NCBI RefSeq assembly: GCF_024166365.1
Contig: NC_064839.1
Location: 35,042,378 to 35,106,377, forward strand
Direction of reading: 5' to 3'
Source: Elephas maximus indicus
Lineage: Eukaryota > Chordata > Mammalia > Proboscidea > Elephantidae
DNA length: 64,000 bases
A program made the translations under genes and the position numbers. This document shows, piece by piece, positions 31,932 through 43,317 of this stretch; position 1 is the stretch's first letter; every line of letters begins with the position of its first letter. The notes below the pieces were generated by a model that worked only from the letters and a program-made list of their open reading frames with translations, was not told where the DNA came from and searched no databases.

Positions 31932-32104
31932 AAACTGGTGGTGTAGTGGTTAAGAGCTACAATTGCTAACCAAAAGGTTGGCAGTTTGAGTCCACCAGGC
32001 GCTCCTTGGAAACTCTATAGGGCCGTTCTACTCTGTCCTATAGGGTCGCTATGAGTCGGAATTGATTTGACAGCAGTGGGTTTGGTTTTTGGTTTTTTGC
32101 CCAG
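31932..32104 (+). mobile_element. AfroSINE with 8-bp target-site duplication
   Basis: GTGTAGTGGTTAAGAGCTAC, GCGCTCCTTGGAAACTCTAT and a TTTGGTTTTTGGTTTTTTG tail. It is flanked by TCACTTGG (31924-31931 and 32105-32112). Confidence 0.93.
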
Positions 32105-32112
32105 TCACTTGG

Positions 32113-32848
32113 ATGGGAGTTACAAGACCATGGCAAGAAAGGCCACACAAGCGATCCATCTCATTGCAAGATAGTTACCAATTTGCAGGTGACAAATTCC
32201 TCCCATAGCCAGACCTAGGTTATTGGGAGAAGGCTCTGAGTTTCAGATTTTGCTAATGATGCGTGAAATAGGTCAGGATTAAAATCATACAGCTGAAGGC
32301 AGTTCCTCACCAAAACTGGTAGGTTTATTTCTGCAGGAGTCCCTCCCTGCCCAGTCTCCCACTGTGCTGTCAACAGTTCAGTGATCCTCTTCTTTCCCCA
32401 CTTCCCAGGATCCTTTAAGCCTACCTGGGCCGGCAGTGGCTGGGTGGCTGAACCAATGGCCGCCTTTTAAGGAAGCTGAGAGCAAATTAATCTGCTTTTA
32501 AATACTTGTAAAGGGTATCATGTGGCTCCATGGAGAATGAAATAAAAGGAAACACGGCAAAAACTGCAGCAGCAGGGACTAGGGTAAGACTTTTGAGACT
32601 GGTCTGAAGCACAGGAAATACATATTCTGAATACTGACAGCCCTTTTCCAGCTAGATGCCACCAATACCTATGGTCACTCCTGTGTTGCCCAGGACCTCG
32701 ACTCTTGTTGCCACAGCCCTGTTCCAAAGACTTTGTGACTCTCATCTACTCAAAGAATTCCAAGGTCTTTGTGACTCTCGTAGACTCTCTCTAGAGGAAG
32801 ATTTAGAATTTCTTAGCAGTGGGTTTTTTTTTTTTTTTTAGTTTTTTT
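32113..32848. other. Intron 2 stretch, mostly unrecognised
   Basis: The left part may continue the LTR-like repeat. TTTGTGACTCTC occurs twice near 32732 and 32765. A T-run lies at 32824-32839. Confidence 0.4.
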
Positions 32849-32860
32849 TAACTCACAGAG

Positions 32861-33029
32861 GAAACCCTGGTGGCGTAGTGGTTCAGTGCTACAGCTGCTA
32901 AACAAAAGGGTCAGCAGTTCCAATCCGCCAGGCGCTCCTTGGAAACTCTATGGGGCAGTTCTACCCTGTCCTATAGGGTCGCTATGAGTCGGAATCGACT
33001 CAAGGGCAGTGGGGTTTTTTTTTTTTTGG
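32861..33029 (+). mobile_element. AfroSINE with 12-bp target-site duplication
   Basis: Well-preserved copy from GAAACCCTGGTGGCGTAGTG to GACTCAAGGGCAGTGGGG and a T-rich tail. TAACTCACAGAG flanks both sides (32849-32860 and 33030-33041). Confidence 0.96.
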
Positions 33030-33059
33030 TAACTCACAGAGAAAGGGTTTGTTTTAAAA

Positions 33060-33190
33060 AATCCATTCTCTGGGGCAGAATTAAAAGAGGCTTTGAAGAT
33101 CCTCTAGTTTCTCAGTTTATACATGAAGAGGCAGGTTCAGCGAGGTTAGGTGGCTGGACCAGAGTTACAGTTGATGTCAGGACTAAGATA
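33060..33190 (-). repeat. MIR fragment, left part
   Basis: AGTTTATACATGAAGAGGCA and AGGTTCAGCGAGGTTAGGTG. Confidence 0.45.
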
Positions 33191-33215
33191 ATAATATTAC
33201 TATTGTTGTCCAACA

Positions 33216-33402
33216 ATAACCATAACAACAACAACAACAAAAAACAAAACCCACTGCCGACAAGTCGATTCCGACTCATAGCGACCCTACAGGACAGGGT
33301 AGAACTGGCCCATAGAGTTTCCAAGGAGTGCCTGGCGGATTCAAACTGCTGACCTTTTGGTTAGCAGCCGTAGCACTTAACCGCTACGCCACCAGGGTTT
33401 CC
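33216..33402 (-). mobile_element. AfroSINE with (CAA)n tail
   Basis: (CAA)n at 33223-33240, then CCCACTGCCGACAAGTCGAT, GACTCATAGCGACCC and a CGCCACCAGGGTTTCC head, all in reverse. Confidence 0.95.
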
Positions 33403-34029
33403 ATATGCATGATATCATTTTTAAATCCTTGCACCAACCTTTGAGTGAGGTACTATGATAGTTCCATTTTCAAATAATAAAATGAAATCTTCTAACCAGG
33501 GTCATATAGTTAGTACAGCTGGGATGAAAAAGTTTCTCCCAGTCTGGCTTGCTTTTATTTACCTCTCCTGTGTTCCACCCTCTCCGTTTCTGTATGGGAA
33601 TTCTAGATCCATCACTTTGGCATAGAAAGGAACCTTGATGACCTCTTTAGAGAGCCAACCAAGCAGCCACCAAAGTCTCTTGTACCTGTTTTAGTACTTT
33701 GGGTAAATGAGGCTTTGAGATCTTGCCCCTCCGTTGAAAACCCAGAATAAAAGGGGTATTACTGACCCCCTTGGGTTCTGCTTTAAATCCAAATTGCTAC
33801 ACTGTGTCAAGACTGAGTTTACCAGCAGCCATTTCAGAGCTTCATAGGTTCCTTTTAATTATTATTATTATTTTTTCTTTTCCAAACTGCTAGTTAAGGT
33901 TTCTTCATAATCACTTTGGTAGGAGTTGGGTTAGTGGTCGAGGACAAAACAATTAACTGTGTGAATGCGACAGAATTTCCTCAAATGCTGTCTCTCCAAA
34001 TAGTGTTTGAGGAAACTGTTTAGTTTTTA
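33403..34029. other. Intron 2 stretch, worn MIR then nothing recognised
   Basis: 33403-33540 has a weak reverse MIR look. The remainder is unassigned. Confidence 0.4.
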
Positions 34030-34600
34030 AAAAATTGTGTAATAGCAATAATGATATTGGGATTATGTTAAAAAAATAAAGGGTCTTAAATATTATATTA
34101 TCACACTTACATGAAATATCTAAAATAGGCAAGTATATATAACCAGAGTAGATTAGTGTTTACAAAAGGCTAGGAGAAGGGGGAAATGAGGAGTTATTGC
34201 TTAATGGATAAAGGGTTTCCGTTTTACTTTCCCCTACTTATTAATATGTTCAAAATTCTCCATCATAAAGCTTAAAAACATTCCACATGTAAAACTTGAG
34301 TGATGATCAGTAATAGAAAGTTCAAACAGTATGGAAGTGTTTAGAGTAAAACATAAGAGCCTATTTATGACTCCCCACTCTCCAAAATGCCGCCCTCCCT
34401 CTCTCAGGTAACATTTTGGTGTGTATACTTCCAGATATTTTTTTGTACATTTATAGGCCATGTGTTCCCATACTTGTGAGGTGTTTTACTGGCATTTTCC
34501 ACAAATGAAAATATGAATTGTTCTGTAAAAGGGAACCCCCTCCTCCCGCAGCCTCCTTTATAATACGCTCTAGAAAACCTTGCATGGCAGTCCATGGAAC
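34030..34600. repeat. Old L1-like fragments
   Basis: The 34090-34230 part resembles a plus-strand old L1 3' end (AGGCAAGTATATATAACCAG). 34370-34600 resembles reverse L1 (TACATTTATAGGCCATGTG). Confidence 0.4.
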
Positions 34601-35985
34601 CCTTCCTTAGTATTTTTTTTTTTTTTTTTTGGTCGGGGGGGGGGTAGTGTTTTTGGTATCACAGACCATCACAAATACCTTGAAGCCGACTGAGTTTTCC
34701 TCAGTATGGTGCTTGAGCAACTACTGTGTGCTCTGCATCAGACACGAGCTTTCCCCAGAACTGAGGAGTTTGGAAATTGATCCAGAGGTGGTGGAAAATG
34801 CTGAGATGCCAAGCTATCAGACAATAGGTGCATTCAGAATCCAGATGGGGTGAGACCTGTGTGGGCTGGAGTAGCTGGCAAAGCTCTACAGAGGGAGCGG
34901 GGCCTGCAATGGGGGGTGGAATCTGAGCAGAAAGAGGGGGAGGCATCTGTTGTTGGCTAACAGGGGGACCCCATAAACCAAGGAGTTGGAAGGGACCTCC
35001 CATGCAGATTCTTGGGGCCAGGAACATGACAAAGGGATGTTTGGATGGTGACTCTTATGGCTGAGGTGAAACTAAGCTTTATGCCCTGGAGTCACCCTGG
35101 AGGGTGGGAAGCTGTAAGGAAACTCCCTCTTGGCCTTTCTAGTCTCTGAGGCTGACAGGGCCACAGAGGGCAGTGATATGGCTGCTGGCTGGCTGGGTGG
35201 GGCCCTGCCGGCAGGGATTCACTCAACTGGGAGAACCAGGGGAACCGGAGCAGCAGGTTCTTCTCTTTCTGCTCTCTCTCCTGCCCTGGGCACCAATGGA
35301 CAGTCAGCCTGGACTCCCAGGCACTGCTGGGGGGAATCTAAAGTGAGGCGCAGAGGGAAAAATAGGCTGAACCTTCTACATGGCCCTCAGAGAGGCCAGC
35401 AACAAGTTAACTTGGTTTTAGACCAAGGTGTCATTTATGAGTCTGCAAACACGACTCCCTAATTTACCATCTGCCCAGCCTAACATGAAAATGTATCACT
35501 ACGCCGTGCTCCTGGCCAGGAGAAGCCAGCATGAAACTCAAGCAGAGCAGCGAACAGATCCAACATGGAGATAAGGCAGCTGCAGTTTCAGTTTTAGGTA
35601 GAGCCAAGTAAGAATTTTAGGGACTTCCCTTGCTTTGGATGAGGAGTTAAGTTGTTTTTTGGGGTATGGGGGGGAAGGGTGTGGTTCATGATTAATCCAT
35701 CTGGAGTTTAACAGATCCAGCAAATGTGAAATCCTTTTCTAAAGGCCCTCCTGCAATTTCAGAGAGGGCAATTAATAATGAAGATGACGACTCCTCAGGT
35801 TTTCTTTGCTGTTATTAAACAGGTTTGCCTCTAGACAGGTGATTTATCTGTCTTTAAAAAAATGTATTTCTGGCTATGCCATGACTTTAAGATATTTAAC
35901 ACTTTATGTGTGTCAAATAATTAAAGATCATGACTAAGAACCCCTCAGTTATTGACTGATAAGCACTTGTTTCACATATATGCAC
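34601..35985. other. Intron 2 stretch, nothing recognised
   Basis: It begins with a T-run and G-run (34612-34645). Otherwise it is apparently single-copy, with several short open frames and no splice or domain support. Confidence 0.4.
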
Positions 35986-35989
35986 ACAT

Positions 35990-36215
35990 ATAGCTTTCAC
36001 ACTAACCCTGTTGTAATTATTCTTTTATAGACAAGGAGACTGAGGCTCAAGGAAGGTTCCTTGGCTATTTTGTGGCAGGACAAGTATTCTCAATTTGCAT
36101 AGCTTTTTTCCTTGAGATAACTGACTCAGACTGTTCAAACACGTAGGGGCTGGGATTTGAACTCAGGTCATCTGACCCCTGGGCCTGGAATCTTAACCAC
36201 TTAATACTATACTAT
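35990..36215 (-). repeat. MIR fragment
   Basis: GACAAGGAGACTGAGGCTCA and GGGATTTGAACTCAGGTCAT. Confidence 0.65.
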
Positions 36216-36365
36216 GGTCCTGAATTAAGGGCTCAAGATTCAGGCTACTTGTCTTGCAGCTGACCTCATATTACTCCATGATGGCCAGTAGTTTACGCCC
36301 TTGCCTTGTTCACCAGCTGTTGGGCAGGCTCTTTTCAGGCATTTTCTTTCAGAACTCTCCTTCTA

Positions 36366-36570
36366 GGAGTCCCTGGGTAGTGCAGATAGTTAAGTGATCT
36401 ACTAACGTTAAGGTCGGCGGTTCAAACCCACCCAGAGGTGCCTCGGAAGACAGGCCTGGCAATTTGCTTCTGAAAGGTCACAGCCTTGAAAATCCTATGG
36501 AGCAGTTCTACTTTTCACACACGAGGTGGCCATGAGTCAGAATCGATTCGGCAACTGGTGGTACTGGTAC
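36366..36570 (+). mobile_element. AfroSINE, divergent type
   Basis: GGAGTCCCTGGGTAGTGCAG head, GTTCAAACCCACCCAGAGGT and CATGAGTCAGAATCGATTCG. Confidence 0.88.
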
Positions 36571-37620
36571 CCTCCTCTGGCAGTGCCTGGAAGGGTGGGG
36601 ATCCATTATGAGTTGGGTTGAAATGAGGTCAAGAGCTTTGAAGCCTTACCTCTAATTTAAGGTTTCTATTGCCCTCCTCCCAGCCTCTTGGGGAGAGAAG
36701 GATAAAACTTTTAATTAGCCCACAAAAATTAACAATCCATGGACCTTTCAAGGAATATTTGATAAATGTTCATTGAGCATCTTTTATGCACCAGGCTGTC
36801 TGCAATATTTATCGAGCGATTAGAGTGTGCCTAACCCTGGCCTAATCTCTACCTGTATATATCTTGTTGATAGCTCACCACGTCGCAGGAAGTGGGAATT
36901 AGAGTCAGCTCTGTTATCACGTAATCTATGATCTAAAAATCACTGCGCAGTGCAAAATAGCCCAATAGAAACTATGGAGCTTATGGGAAAATGAGGTTAG
37001 AGGTACAGCACTCAGAAACATCAGTGACACATTAAAAAAAAAGCCTAATGAAAATGATAGAACAGTTTTGCACATGTTAAATAGTTGAGGAATGCATAAA
37101 TACTACAAGAACAATACTACCTTGAGAAAGACCTGAAGTTGGCTTGTGGGAGTTGTGAGAAGGGCTACAGCTTGCGAGTTATGGTGAAGTGGTGAAAGGA
37201 GGGTTATCTGAAATCAGACTGGAAGTTACAACACCAGATGTGGGTGGGTGTGGCACATAACATACATGGCGAACTGAGGTAGCTGATAAATGTTTCAGGT
37301 GTGGGTTTTGTGCATTCCTATGCTTCACCTGGGTATTACTTTCTGTATTCACTTATTTGTTTCTCACAGATAGTTGCACATGAGCAAACTTAAAATTCGA
37401 GTTATGCTCAAACTGATCCTTAATAGGTAATTTATCTTGGAACAGATTGCATTTTTAAAACAAACATATTTCTGTTTAGAGTGATGATAAACATTTGGAA
37501 ATGGATAGTGCCGATGGTTACAACATGGGGATTGTAATGAATGTCACTGAATTATACAAAAATGGCTAAAATGTTTTGTTATATATATTTTGCCACAATA
37601 AAATAAAAGCGTTATAGCAG
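36571..37620 (+). repeat. Unassigned sequence ending in an old L1 3' end
   Basis: 37470-37620 reads as an old L1 terminus (GGTTACAACATGGGGATTG, TTTGCCACAATAAAATAAAA). The rest was not recognised. Confidence 0.4.
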
Positions 37621-37624
37621 AACT

Positions 37625-37770
37625 GACTGCATTATCTCCATTTTCAGCGAAATAAACCGAGGCTGAGAGAAATGAGTGACCGGTCTAGGTTCACACAGCT
37701 AGGAAACGGCAGAGCTGGGATTTGAAGTCAGGTCAGCTTGAGCACTTAACCTCTATGCCACAGGGCTCTT
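37625..37770 (-). repeat. MIR fragment
   Basis: TTATCTCCATTTTCAGCGAA and GTTCACACAGCTAGGAAACG. Confidence 0.7.
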
Positions 37771-39475
37771 TCTGATCTTGTTCATGGGAAGCGAGCTGTG
37801 TTGACAGAGTTGATTCTGAAGCCTTATTAAGGTGTATGGCCAGTAGTTAAGAATATTCAGGGATGATGATGTTTAAAATGTTTAATGATGACCTGTGCTG
37901 TCTGAGCCCTGTCGGCCTTAGTGTGCTAGCAGGTCCTGGGCAACTGTTGGAGGGCGGGCACCCAGGAGGCTCAGAACAGAGGCTGCTCACCGACTGACAG
38001 GGGACTTTTTCAATGTTTTGACCATTGGTGCAGCTGCGTCAGTGCTTACTACCTGAATATCTGTCCTGATTATATCCTCAATAAACGTACTCTCAGTTGT
38101 TTTGGTTAGTTCTTGTTGGAGAACTTATCCCTATTTCCAAAAATATTTAATTATGAAAAACTTAAAATACACATAGAAATATGAAGACATGAGAAATAGT
38201 ACAACGAACACTAGAATATCCTCATTCTGCAGCTAACATTGTCACATTCACCTAACCATTTGAAAGCACTGTATGTTGGAGACATTTCACCACTAAATAC
38301 CTCAGCCTGCATCTCCTAAAGAGCAAGGACATTCTCCTTTTGAATCAAGATACCATTGTCACAACTAAGAAAATTCACAATTTCCTAATATCATCTAATA
38401 TACAGTCCATATTCAAATACCCCCAATTATCCCAAGAGTGTCTTTTATTTTTATAGGACTTTATGTGCAAGCCATTTTTAAATGTCCCCTCTGGTAACCA
38501 CAGCCCTCATACTGTATAAAAAATGTGAGAAGAAAAGGCAGCATCCTTGTCTTCCAATTAGGCAGTTTGTCTCCTTTCGTTCTCCAGCTTTGGGGGCCGA
38601 ATTTGAAGCCTCTGTGGGATTCTAGGAGGGGTTAGACGTTTCTGTTTTTTTTTTTTTTACGTGTGTGTTTATAAGAACATGGGTTTCATATGAGCCATAT
38701 CCATGCACATACCAGCCACACATGGAATTCAAGTTTGTAATTAAAAAAGACTTGACTAATATAGTCTTATTGTAATTCCCTCACCTGTAATAAAGCATGC
38801 TGGCATTTCTAGATCTGAAGCTTCTAAGGCAAACAAAGCTGATGGTGTCATCACGTTGCTTTCCAGAGGAACAAAAGGCTGGGATTTAATAGACCTTAAA
38901 CACAGACCTCAAGGTCAAGACCTGGGTCAAGCTCAGGTGTAAGCATTTGCCAGAACACTCCCTCATGTTGCTTAGCTTTAGCTAAACACACTCCTTTCTA
39001 CTTTTCATTTGTCTCCTGTAGCCCTCATAAAAGGGGAAATTTAGGAATGAAAGTTATAAAAAGTCCTCAACTATAGCTATTTTAGATTTCCTTTACTGTA
39101 GTACCAGGTAACAAGCATAGTTTATATACTTTGACCATTTTTAATAATAGTGATCAACATTTCTTGAATATGAACAATAGACAGCACATGAAAAGTGCCT
39201 AATGCTCAGTAAGAGTTTGGTGTTAGCCTCTGTACAGTGCACTGACATTATGTGAATTTGAATCATTTAAACTTGAGACAACACTATAATATTTTATATA
39301 GCAGAGTCTCACTTCATATGTAATTTTTGAAAAATGGGAATCCTTTACATTTACTTTTAAGGGGAAGCCCAGCTCTGTTTGAGTTATGCATGGTTTTCAG
39401 CAAAGCGTGTGCATAAAATGTGGGTCCAACAGTATATGAGGTAGTATGATGATCCCTTCACTCCATGCACCTTCT
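37771..39475. other. Intron 2 stretch, one possible old L1 piece
   Basis: 38120-38500 resembles reverse old L1 (AGAGCAAGGACATTCTCC, CAGTCCATATTCAAATAC). Otherwise nothing was recognised. A T-run lies at 38645-38658. Confidence 0.35.
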
Positions 39476-39665
39476 CATTTAATCTTCACAACAGTTCTAT
39501 GGCTTAGGGAGTGCCATTAGACCCATTTTATAGACAAGGAGGCTCAGGTTTAGAAGAGGTTAAGTGATTTAACATCAAACTGAAGGTCTAAATGATGGAG
39601 ATGAAACTCCAATTCAGGTGTGTTTGACCTTAGAGTTGCTGCTCTTAACCATGTGGTCCTGCCCC
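39476..39665 (-). repeat. MIR fragment
   Basis: CCCATTTTATAGACAAGGAG and GGCTCAGGTTTAGAAGAGGT. Confidence 0.65.
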
Positions 39666-39837
39666 TTACATTTATAGCTCTGTCACAAATGTAAAATTGG
39701 GACATTAAACCTTGTACTAAGTGCTGGTGTTAGAAAAAGAAAACCAGAGTTACCCCAGGTACATTTGGTTTTCAGGTATGTTGGCACTGTGCTGCCTCCA
39801 GGCATTTTCTATAAAGTTCCTGTGTCAGGAAAGCATA

Positions 39838-40305
39838 GTGGCCAAGAACATGGGCTCTGGGGCTCAGACTACTTGTGCTCAAATTCTAATTCCTTGCCTG
39901 TAATTTACAGTTGAGGAGCCCTGGTGGCACAGTGGTTAGCCACTCAACTGCTAACCAAAAGGTAGGCAGTACAAACCCACCAGCTGCTCCGTAGAATAAG
40001 GATGTGGCAGTCAGCTTCTGTAAAGAGGAAAGCCTTGGAAACCCTATGGGGCAGTTCTATTCTGTCCTACAGAGTTTCTATGAGTCAGAATCAACTCGAT
40101 GGCAAATGGGTGTTGGTTTTTCTTTGGTTTAATTTACAAGCTATGTGGCCTTGAGCAAGTTATTTGACCCCTCCGTGCCTCAGTTTTCTGATTTGTCAAA
40201 TGGAGATAATAGTATTTACTTCAGTTATTGTGATGATTAAATGAGCTAATAACAATGTACCTGGCCTTATAGTATGTGGTATAAGAGTGTTAGTAGTTGT
40301 TACTA
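39838..40305 (+). repeat. MIR split by an AfroSINE
   Basis: Left part 39838-39909 (CATGGGCTCTGGGGCTCAGA). Right part 40131-40305 (CTATGTGGCCTTGAGCAAG, CCTCAGTTTTCTGATTTGTC). Removing the SINE and one duplication copy restores a continuous MIR. Confidence 0.85.
39910..40129 (+). mobile_element. AfroSINE with 9-bp target-site duplication
   Basis: GAGCCCTGGTGGCACAGTGG head, GGATGTGGCAGTCAGCTTCT inside and a GTTGGTTTTTCTTTGGT tail. TAATTTACA lies at 39901-39909 and 40130-40138. Confidence 0.95.
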
Positions 40306-40386
40306 TCACCAAAGACCTTACCCAAGGATGCCTTCACAGCAATGTTTGTGGGGTGGATGGTGTTCATGTGTCCTTAAAAAATCATT

Positions 40387-40645
40387 AGCAAACCACAATG
40401 AGATAACACTTCACACCCACTAGGATGGCTATAAACAGACAAAATAAACAACAACAAGAAAAGGAAAATACCAAGTGTTGGCAAGGACATGGAGAAAGCC
40501 TCATGCACTGCTGTTGGGGATGTAAAATGGTACAGCTGCTTTGGAAAACTGGCAGTTTCTTCAAAAAGTATTCTTTGAAGAACCTTGGTTTACAACTTTC
40601 CCATAAACAGAAGGAATTCTGGGAAGCCACAGCTACCTACCTACT
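40387..40645 (+). repeat. Old L1 ORF2 3' fragment
   Basis: ACCACAATGAGATAACACTT and GTAAAATGGTACAGCTGCTT are L1 ORF2 C-terminal coding sequence with deletions. Confidence 0.75.
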
Positions 40646-41340
40646 GAAAATGGACACCCAAGATGTTTGATGTATTGTGTAATCACAAGGCAGCAGGATT
40701 TCCAGATGAGCCTAAGCTAATGGCTTAAAAAGGTGTTTAGAGAGAAAGCTGTAGCCTGACTGGTCTGGACTGCCTGCCCAGTAAGCAGAAATGACGCATT
40801 AGGAATGAGAAGGGAAAATATTTAAAGCTGACATTGATGGCCTGCTTTTGCCCCATTGTCCAGAGTTTATTTAGCACAGTTCTCCTGTGGAATTAAGGTG
40901 GGCAGAGGTTTTTCTCTTCCTGGCACCTTTTGGGTGTCTTTTTTTATGTTAGAAGGCAGGAAGTTCTCTGAGAATTAGCTCCCAAAGGTTGTACTCTTAT
41001 TTAAGCAAACGAAGGCCTTTGGGGCTGCCAGGTGGCTACTCAGGTTTTGCCTGGCCCAGCAAGCCCCATTACCAGCCAAGGTGTTGGACCAACTTTATTT
41101 ACAACTCTTAGAGCCAGTTCTGGTGCTATTGAAATTCCCCAAAGGCCGGTCTAAATGGGCCTTGTCATGATGCCCCATCAGCACTTACATGCGGGCTTTA
41201 ATGAGGGGCCCCAGTGGTGTCTTGGGAAAAGCCACTCCCATCTGGAACTCAACACCCCTGTTTGGCAACTTTATGCAGGAAGTGAAAAGGCAGACAGAAG
41301 CAAGGATGAGCCTACAGTATAGGACAGTTCAGAGGAGGGG
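40646..41340. other. Intron 2 stretch, nothing recognised
   Basis: No gene-like or repeat signal is visible. Confidence 0.4.
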
Positions 41341-41575
41341 TGAGGTGAAGGTTAAGGTCACGGGCTTTGCGGTTAGGAAAGCCTGAGTTCAAAACCCAGC
41401 TCTGCCTGTTTGCTAGTTGTGTGACCTTGGGCAATGGCAAGTTACTTCATCTCTATAAATCTCAGTTCATTCACCTGTAAAGAGATAAATGCAGTACCCA
41501 CTTCTCAGGATTACCTGAGATTCTGCATAGTGCTTCTCATAGGGTTAATAACTGGTAATTGCTAACTACAGGTTT
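41341..41575 (+). repeat. MIR
   Basis: AGTTGTGTGACCTTGGGCAA and GTTCATTCACCTGTAAAGAG. Confidence 0.75.
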
Positions 41576-41879
41576 GAAATTTTTAGGGTGGTATGTAGTC
41601 ATGAAGTTATGGTGGGCACTCTTGGCTCATTAGCATCCTTGCCCCTCTTCTATTTGGGCCTGAGAGCAGACCTTCAGTAGTCATAGAGTCATAGTCTAAA
41701 ATAGTCTAAACTGGGGATTCTTGGCCATTCTAGGCCCCACCATAGCCTCTAGAAAGCATGCTCACCTCTCCTAGCCATGTCTCTGTGGGTTCAGCTGAAG
41801 TGCCTGTACTCTAGATTGGCTTCGGAGCCATCTGGGCCTTCTTGGGACCTGGCAGAATGTTTGGAGGAGACAAAGGCAC

Positions 41880-42545
41880 CATTCATTCAACAAATATTTA
41901 TTGAGGATTTACTAAGTGCTTGGTACTGTTATAGGTATTGTAGATAGATCAATGAACACAACATTTTGGCAAAATCCGTGTTGTACTGGGAGGAGGATAG
42001 ATAAGGCAAAGAGGCATAGTAAATATATAATAAGGTGGTAAGTTCTACAAAGAAAAAATCAAGCAGGGAAGAAGGACAGGGAGGGAGTGTTGGAGACAGA
42101 TGGGGTGCCAATGGTCAGGGTTGGCCTCAAAGGTGACATTAAGCAGAGATTGTTGGGATGGCAGGGAGAAGGAACCATTTGACCATCTGGGAAAGAGCAT
42201 GCCAGGCAGAGGGACGAGTAAATGAAAAGAACTTGGAAAAAGAGTACATTGTGTATTGGCTAGAGTGGAGTGATTAAGAGGAGGATAGATATGGTGGCAA
42301 AGTCAGAAAAGTAGCTAGAGGTTTGATCTTTAGGACTTGGTGTTTTGCCCAATGGGGAGTCTCTGGAGGGTTCTGAGTAAAGGAATGTTGTGATCTGACT
42401 GCATTTTTTTTTTTTTTTCTTTCATATCACAATCATTTTTTCTGTGGTTTTAACAGGCTCACTCTAGTTGCTTTTTAGAAAACAGGCCGTAGGGGCAGGG
42501 GCAGAATACAGAGGACCGTTGAGAAGCTACGGCAATACTAGTCCA
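41880..42545 (+). repeat. Ancient mammalian interspersed repeat, family not named
   Basis: TTCATTCAACAAATATTTAT (41882) through GATCTGACTGCATTTT and CAGGCTCACTCTAGTTGC is a common ancient mammalian repeat. A T-run is inserted at 42404-42418. 28140-28560 appears to be the same family. Confidence 0.5.
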
Positions 42546-43305
42546 GGTGTCAGAGATGGCTTAGGTCTGTGGGGAAAGAAGTGTCAGATGCTTAGCCATC
42601 TTTCTGTCTTTGTCTTATCCATTTTGACCAGCCCACCCTTACTTTCTCACCTTTGCTTTTATTATTCATGCACTTAAAAATATGCCAGCAGGAAGATTTG
42701 TAACTATTTCTCTGTAGGTGCTCAGAAGATTGTGGGGGGAGCATGTTGGAAACAGCCAGTCATTGTGACCTGAGTTGGGTCTCTGAAGGAGTCCTTCCTC
42801 TCATCCCCTTCCCAGTACCCAAACCCCTATTTATAACCCTAAGTATGTCTCTGGCCCAGAGACCCTCTTTTGGGATCTCAGATCCCTTTGAGAAACTGTC
42901 AAAGGCCATGGAGCCTCCCATGGTGCCCACATTTTTTATCCAAAAGTAATTCCAGGGGCTTGTGCCTTCCCTAAAGCCCATTCACGGACCCAGGAGTTGG
43001 TTTGGGCCGACTCTGCTCCCTGTGGACTGAAACGTTGATCAGGAGGGATGTGGGGAGTATTCACTTTCTCAAGTACAGTGGTTCCTTCTGGCTCTGCAGG
43101 CACCCCCATAGGCAAGGGCCACTGTACCCACAAGCAGGAATGGCAGATCCTGAGAGGTATGGACTGAGGCCAGAAGGCACGTACAATTTTGGTCTGGCAA
43201 GATGATCCTGGGTTGCTGCCCTTCCCTGACAGGCTGCACACACACCTACTGTGCCACTGCCCCTTCTGCAGCATGGCTTCAGAGGCAGCTGTAGAAGTTT
43301 CCAGT
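42546..43305. other. Intron 2 stretch, nothing recognised
   Basis: Overlapping short open frames on both strands (42743-43342) show no conserved domain or splice context. Confidence 0.4.
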
Positions 43306-43317
43306 TTCTTATTGTTG

